This document shows positions 62,784 through 64,000 of a DNA stretch of 64,000 nucleotides, piece by piece. Both the position numbers and the translations under genes were made by a program. Source of the DNA: Gemmata sp. (lineage in GTDB: Bacteria; Planctomycetota; Planctomycetia; Gemmatales; Gemmataceae). Positions within the stretch are counted from its first letter, which is position 1; each line of letters begins with the position of its first letter. The stretch covers positions 1 to 64,000 of the forward strand of contig JANWYJ010000080.1 of NCBI GenBank assembly GCA_025055115.1. The letters are read 5' to 3'. The notes beneath the pieces were generated by a model, which worked only from the letters and a program-made list of their open reading frames with translations, did not search any database and was not told the origin of the DNA.

Positions 62784-64000
62784 TCAGAATGTCTTGTCGC
62801 ACATCATGCAATAACGTTGGCCCGGTGCACCGGGGATAACCCTCCCACACCCTGGGCAGGCGTTGGGATTTTTGACGGTGGGCTTGATGGCCGGCTGAAT
62901 CTTGGGAATGGCTGGCTTCACCGGCTGGGCCGTTTTTTCGGGTAGCGGCGACCCCTGCGCGGTCGATGTTGCCACTGGGCTGGTGGTTCGCGGAGGTACA
63001 GGGGCCGCCGATGCTGGCACCGCCGATGAGCGAGAGGGTGTTACCGGCAGAGGCAGTTCGAAGCCGTCGTCGTCGGCCGATTCTGATCGTGCGGCAGTAG
63101 CAACAGGCACTCCTTTCGCAGGTTGTTGGCGCGCGACGGTGGTATGGGCCGCAGCCTGTCCGGTGCGTACGCAAACGGTCAGTGTCCCGACTTCTTTTTG
63201 GAATCCATCGCTGGCCACCACTTCGCGACCTTGGGTCAATTCGTCACAAATCACTTGGCCATCACGAAGGAAAAAGCGCAGCGCAACGGGTGGTGCTCCG
63301 CGGGCCCAGACCGTGCAGTTTTTGGCATCACTGCCAATTTTCACGGGTTCTGGTCCTAAGGTGACCGTGATGGTTTCTCGTGCACCGTAGCGGATTTCCA
63401 GCCAAGCATTACGGAACACGGTTTCGGCGATAGTCACCATCAAGCCGATGCACAGGCCCAGCGCCAGCCCCCCACTCAAGCGACCCAACGAGTCGGCGAC
63501 GCCCCCCGGCAGTTGAGAAGAACTGAGCCAGCCCGACACCGCCAGGTAGCAACCACAGCCGAGCGCTCCACCCAACGCACCACCCAATAAACCCAAAGTC
63601 CACTTCATGTTGGGAATGAACATCGACAATCCCGCGCCGGCTAAAGCGCCCAACAACGACCAGCCAAGAACTTGAAAGATGATCGACAGCGCTTCATTTC
63701 CTTTCGCGAGTAAATACAAGCCCTGCCCGGCTGCCCCACCCAGGCAACCGACACCAAAACCGCCCATCAAAGCCAAGCAAATTCCTCCGACCGACAGCCA
63801 CGACCCACGCAAGTAATGATGCTGCCCAGCCACCAGGGCCAAGCCGATCCAAGCCGCGATAGCTGCGGTCCACACACCACTGCGAACCACAGTCTGACCT
63901 TCACTGCCCGCCGCCGTTTGTTCACGCGATTGGAGACTTTTGACCACACGCGGCACGTCCTGGCTTTTCTCGGCGATCCGCGGTTGATTCGCGGGATTTT
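62784..64000 (-). CDS. Zinc-ribbon membrane protein with FHA-like domain (5' end outside)
   Basis: The frame is open through the right edge; GTG 63956 is an internal codon since upstream codons (NPANQPRIAEKSQDV) continue the same style. Glycine-zipper-rich membrane helices come first (AGQGLYLLAKGNEAL nearby, WTLGLLGGALGGALGCGCYLAV, LALGLCIGLMVTIAE). A domain with ETITVTLGPEPVKIGSDAKNCTV and ALRFFLRDGQVICDEL is FHA-like, which would bind phospho-threonine peptides. A Pro/Thr/Ala-rich linker leads to a C-terminal zinc ribbon (CPGCGRVIPGAPGQRYCMMC). Function unknown; kinase-linked signalling is plausible. Confidence 0.75.
   Translation of the reverse strand, partial: NPANQPRIAEKSQDVPRVVKSLQSREQTAAGSEGQTVVRSGVWTAAIAAWIGLALVAGQHHYLRGSWLSVGGICLALMGGFGVGCLGGAAGQGLYLLAKGNEALSIIFQVLGWSLLGALAGAGLSMFIPNMKWTLGLLGGALGGALGCGCYLAVSGWLSSSQLPGGVADSLGRLSGGLALGLCIGLMVTIAETVFRNAWLEIRYGARETITVTLGPEPVKIGSDAKNCTVWARGAPPVALRFFLRDGQVICDELTQGREVVASDGFQKEVGTLTVCVRTGQAAAHTTVARQQPAKGVPVATAARSESADDDGFELPLPVTPSRSSAVPASAAPVPPRTTSPVATSTAQGSPLPEKTAQPVKPAIPKIQPAIKPTVKNPNACPGCGRVIPGAPGQRYCMMCDKTF

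Overview
The window looks like a planctomycete chromosome segment, most likely from the Gemmataceae or a close relative. The evidence is two DUF1559 prepilin-like proteins with the [16 protein letters not shown] leader, a PQQ-type beta-propeller secreted protein, a Tat-exported sugar isomerase-like protein, an acidic HTH protein anchored by a C-terminal membrane helix, a MoxR/DUF58/DUF4129-type membrane cluster, few strong Shine-Dalgarno sites, and many genes standing alone in alternating orientation with tandemly duplicated DNA between them. Base composition is GC-rich throughout except for an AT-rich stretch near 24.6-25.0 kb. There is no plasmid or phage module and no CRISPR array; one short IS-like relic is present.

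Layout. 1-9.4 kb: dnaX (open at the left edge, with an E. coli-like slippery site), a sulfotransferase, fumarylacetoacetase coupled to an unknown gene, the acidic HTH membrane protein, an ArsR regulator behind a palindrome-rich promoter region, a diacylglycerol-kinase-like enzyme and truB. 9.4-21 kb: a membrane-anchored NlpC/P60-like protein, an 88-residue conserved-looking protein, pheS, an ECF-like sigma factor, a beta-propeller protein, a PII protein with Leu instead of the modifiable Tyr51, an SfnG-like flavin monooxygenase next to an ATP-grasp ligase, gmhB, a radical SAM protein and UDP-glucose dehydrogenase. 21-28.8 kb: two tyrosine-rich pseudopilins flanking a collagen-like lipoprotein, a phytoene-desaturase-like oxidoreductase, an exported methyltransferase and a protein of the family often labelled 3-methyladenine DNA glycosylase.

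28.9-38.2 kb is the most striking region: a seven-gene chemosensory operon whose genes match WspA-B-C-D-E-F of pseudomonads in order and domain content. The first gene carries a WspR-type receiver, but the diguanylate cyclase domain is replaced by a SpoIIE/PP2C serine phosphatase. The pathway therefore appears to have been rewired from cyclic di-GMP output to protein dephosphorylation, probably partner switching of an anti-sigma factor antagonist.

38.2-54 kb: a 72-bp tandem repeat beside tRNA-Pro(GGG), two secreted proteins (one resembling a DUF1570 metallopeptidase that has lost its HExxH motif), a methyltransferase, tryptophan 2,3-dioxygenase, enolase, an apparently inactive subtilase-like protein, an M20 dipeptidase and the exported sugar isomerase-like protein. 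54-62 kb: a co-oriented DUF4129 / DUF4350-like / MoxR / DUF58 / membrane-protein cluster with ATGA overlaps, followed by a HAD hydrolase and, at the right edge, the 3' part of a zinc-ribbon, FHA-like membrane protein.

A pattern across the window is the frequency of short direct duplications (about 17-72 bp) between genes or straddling stop codons, each with its own sequence.
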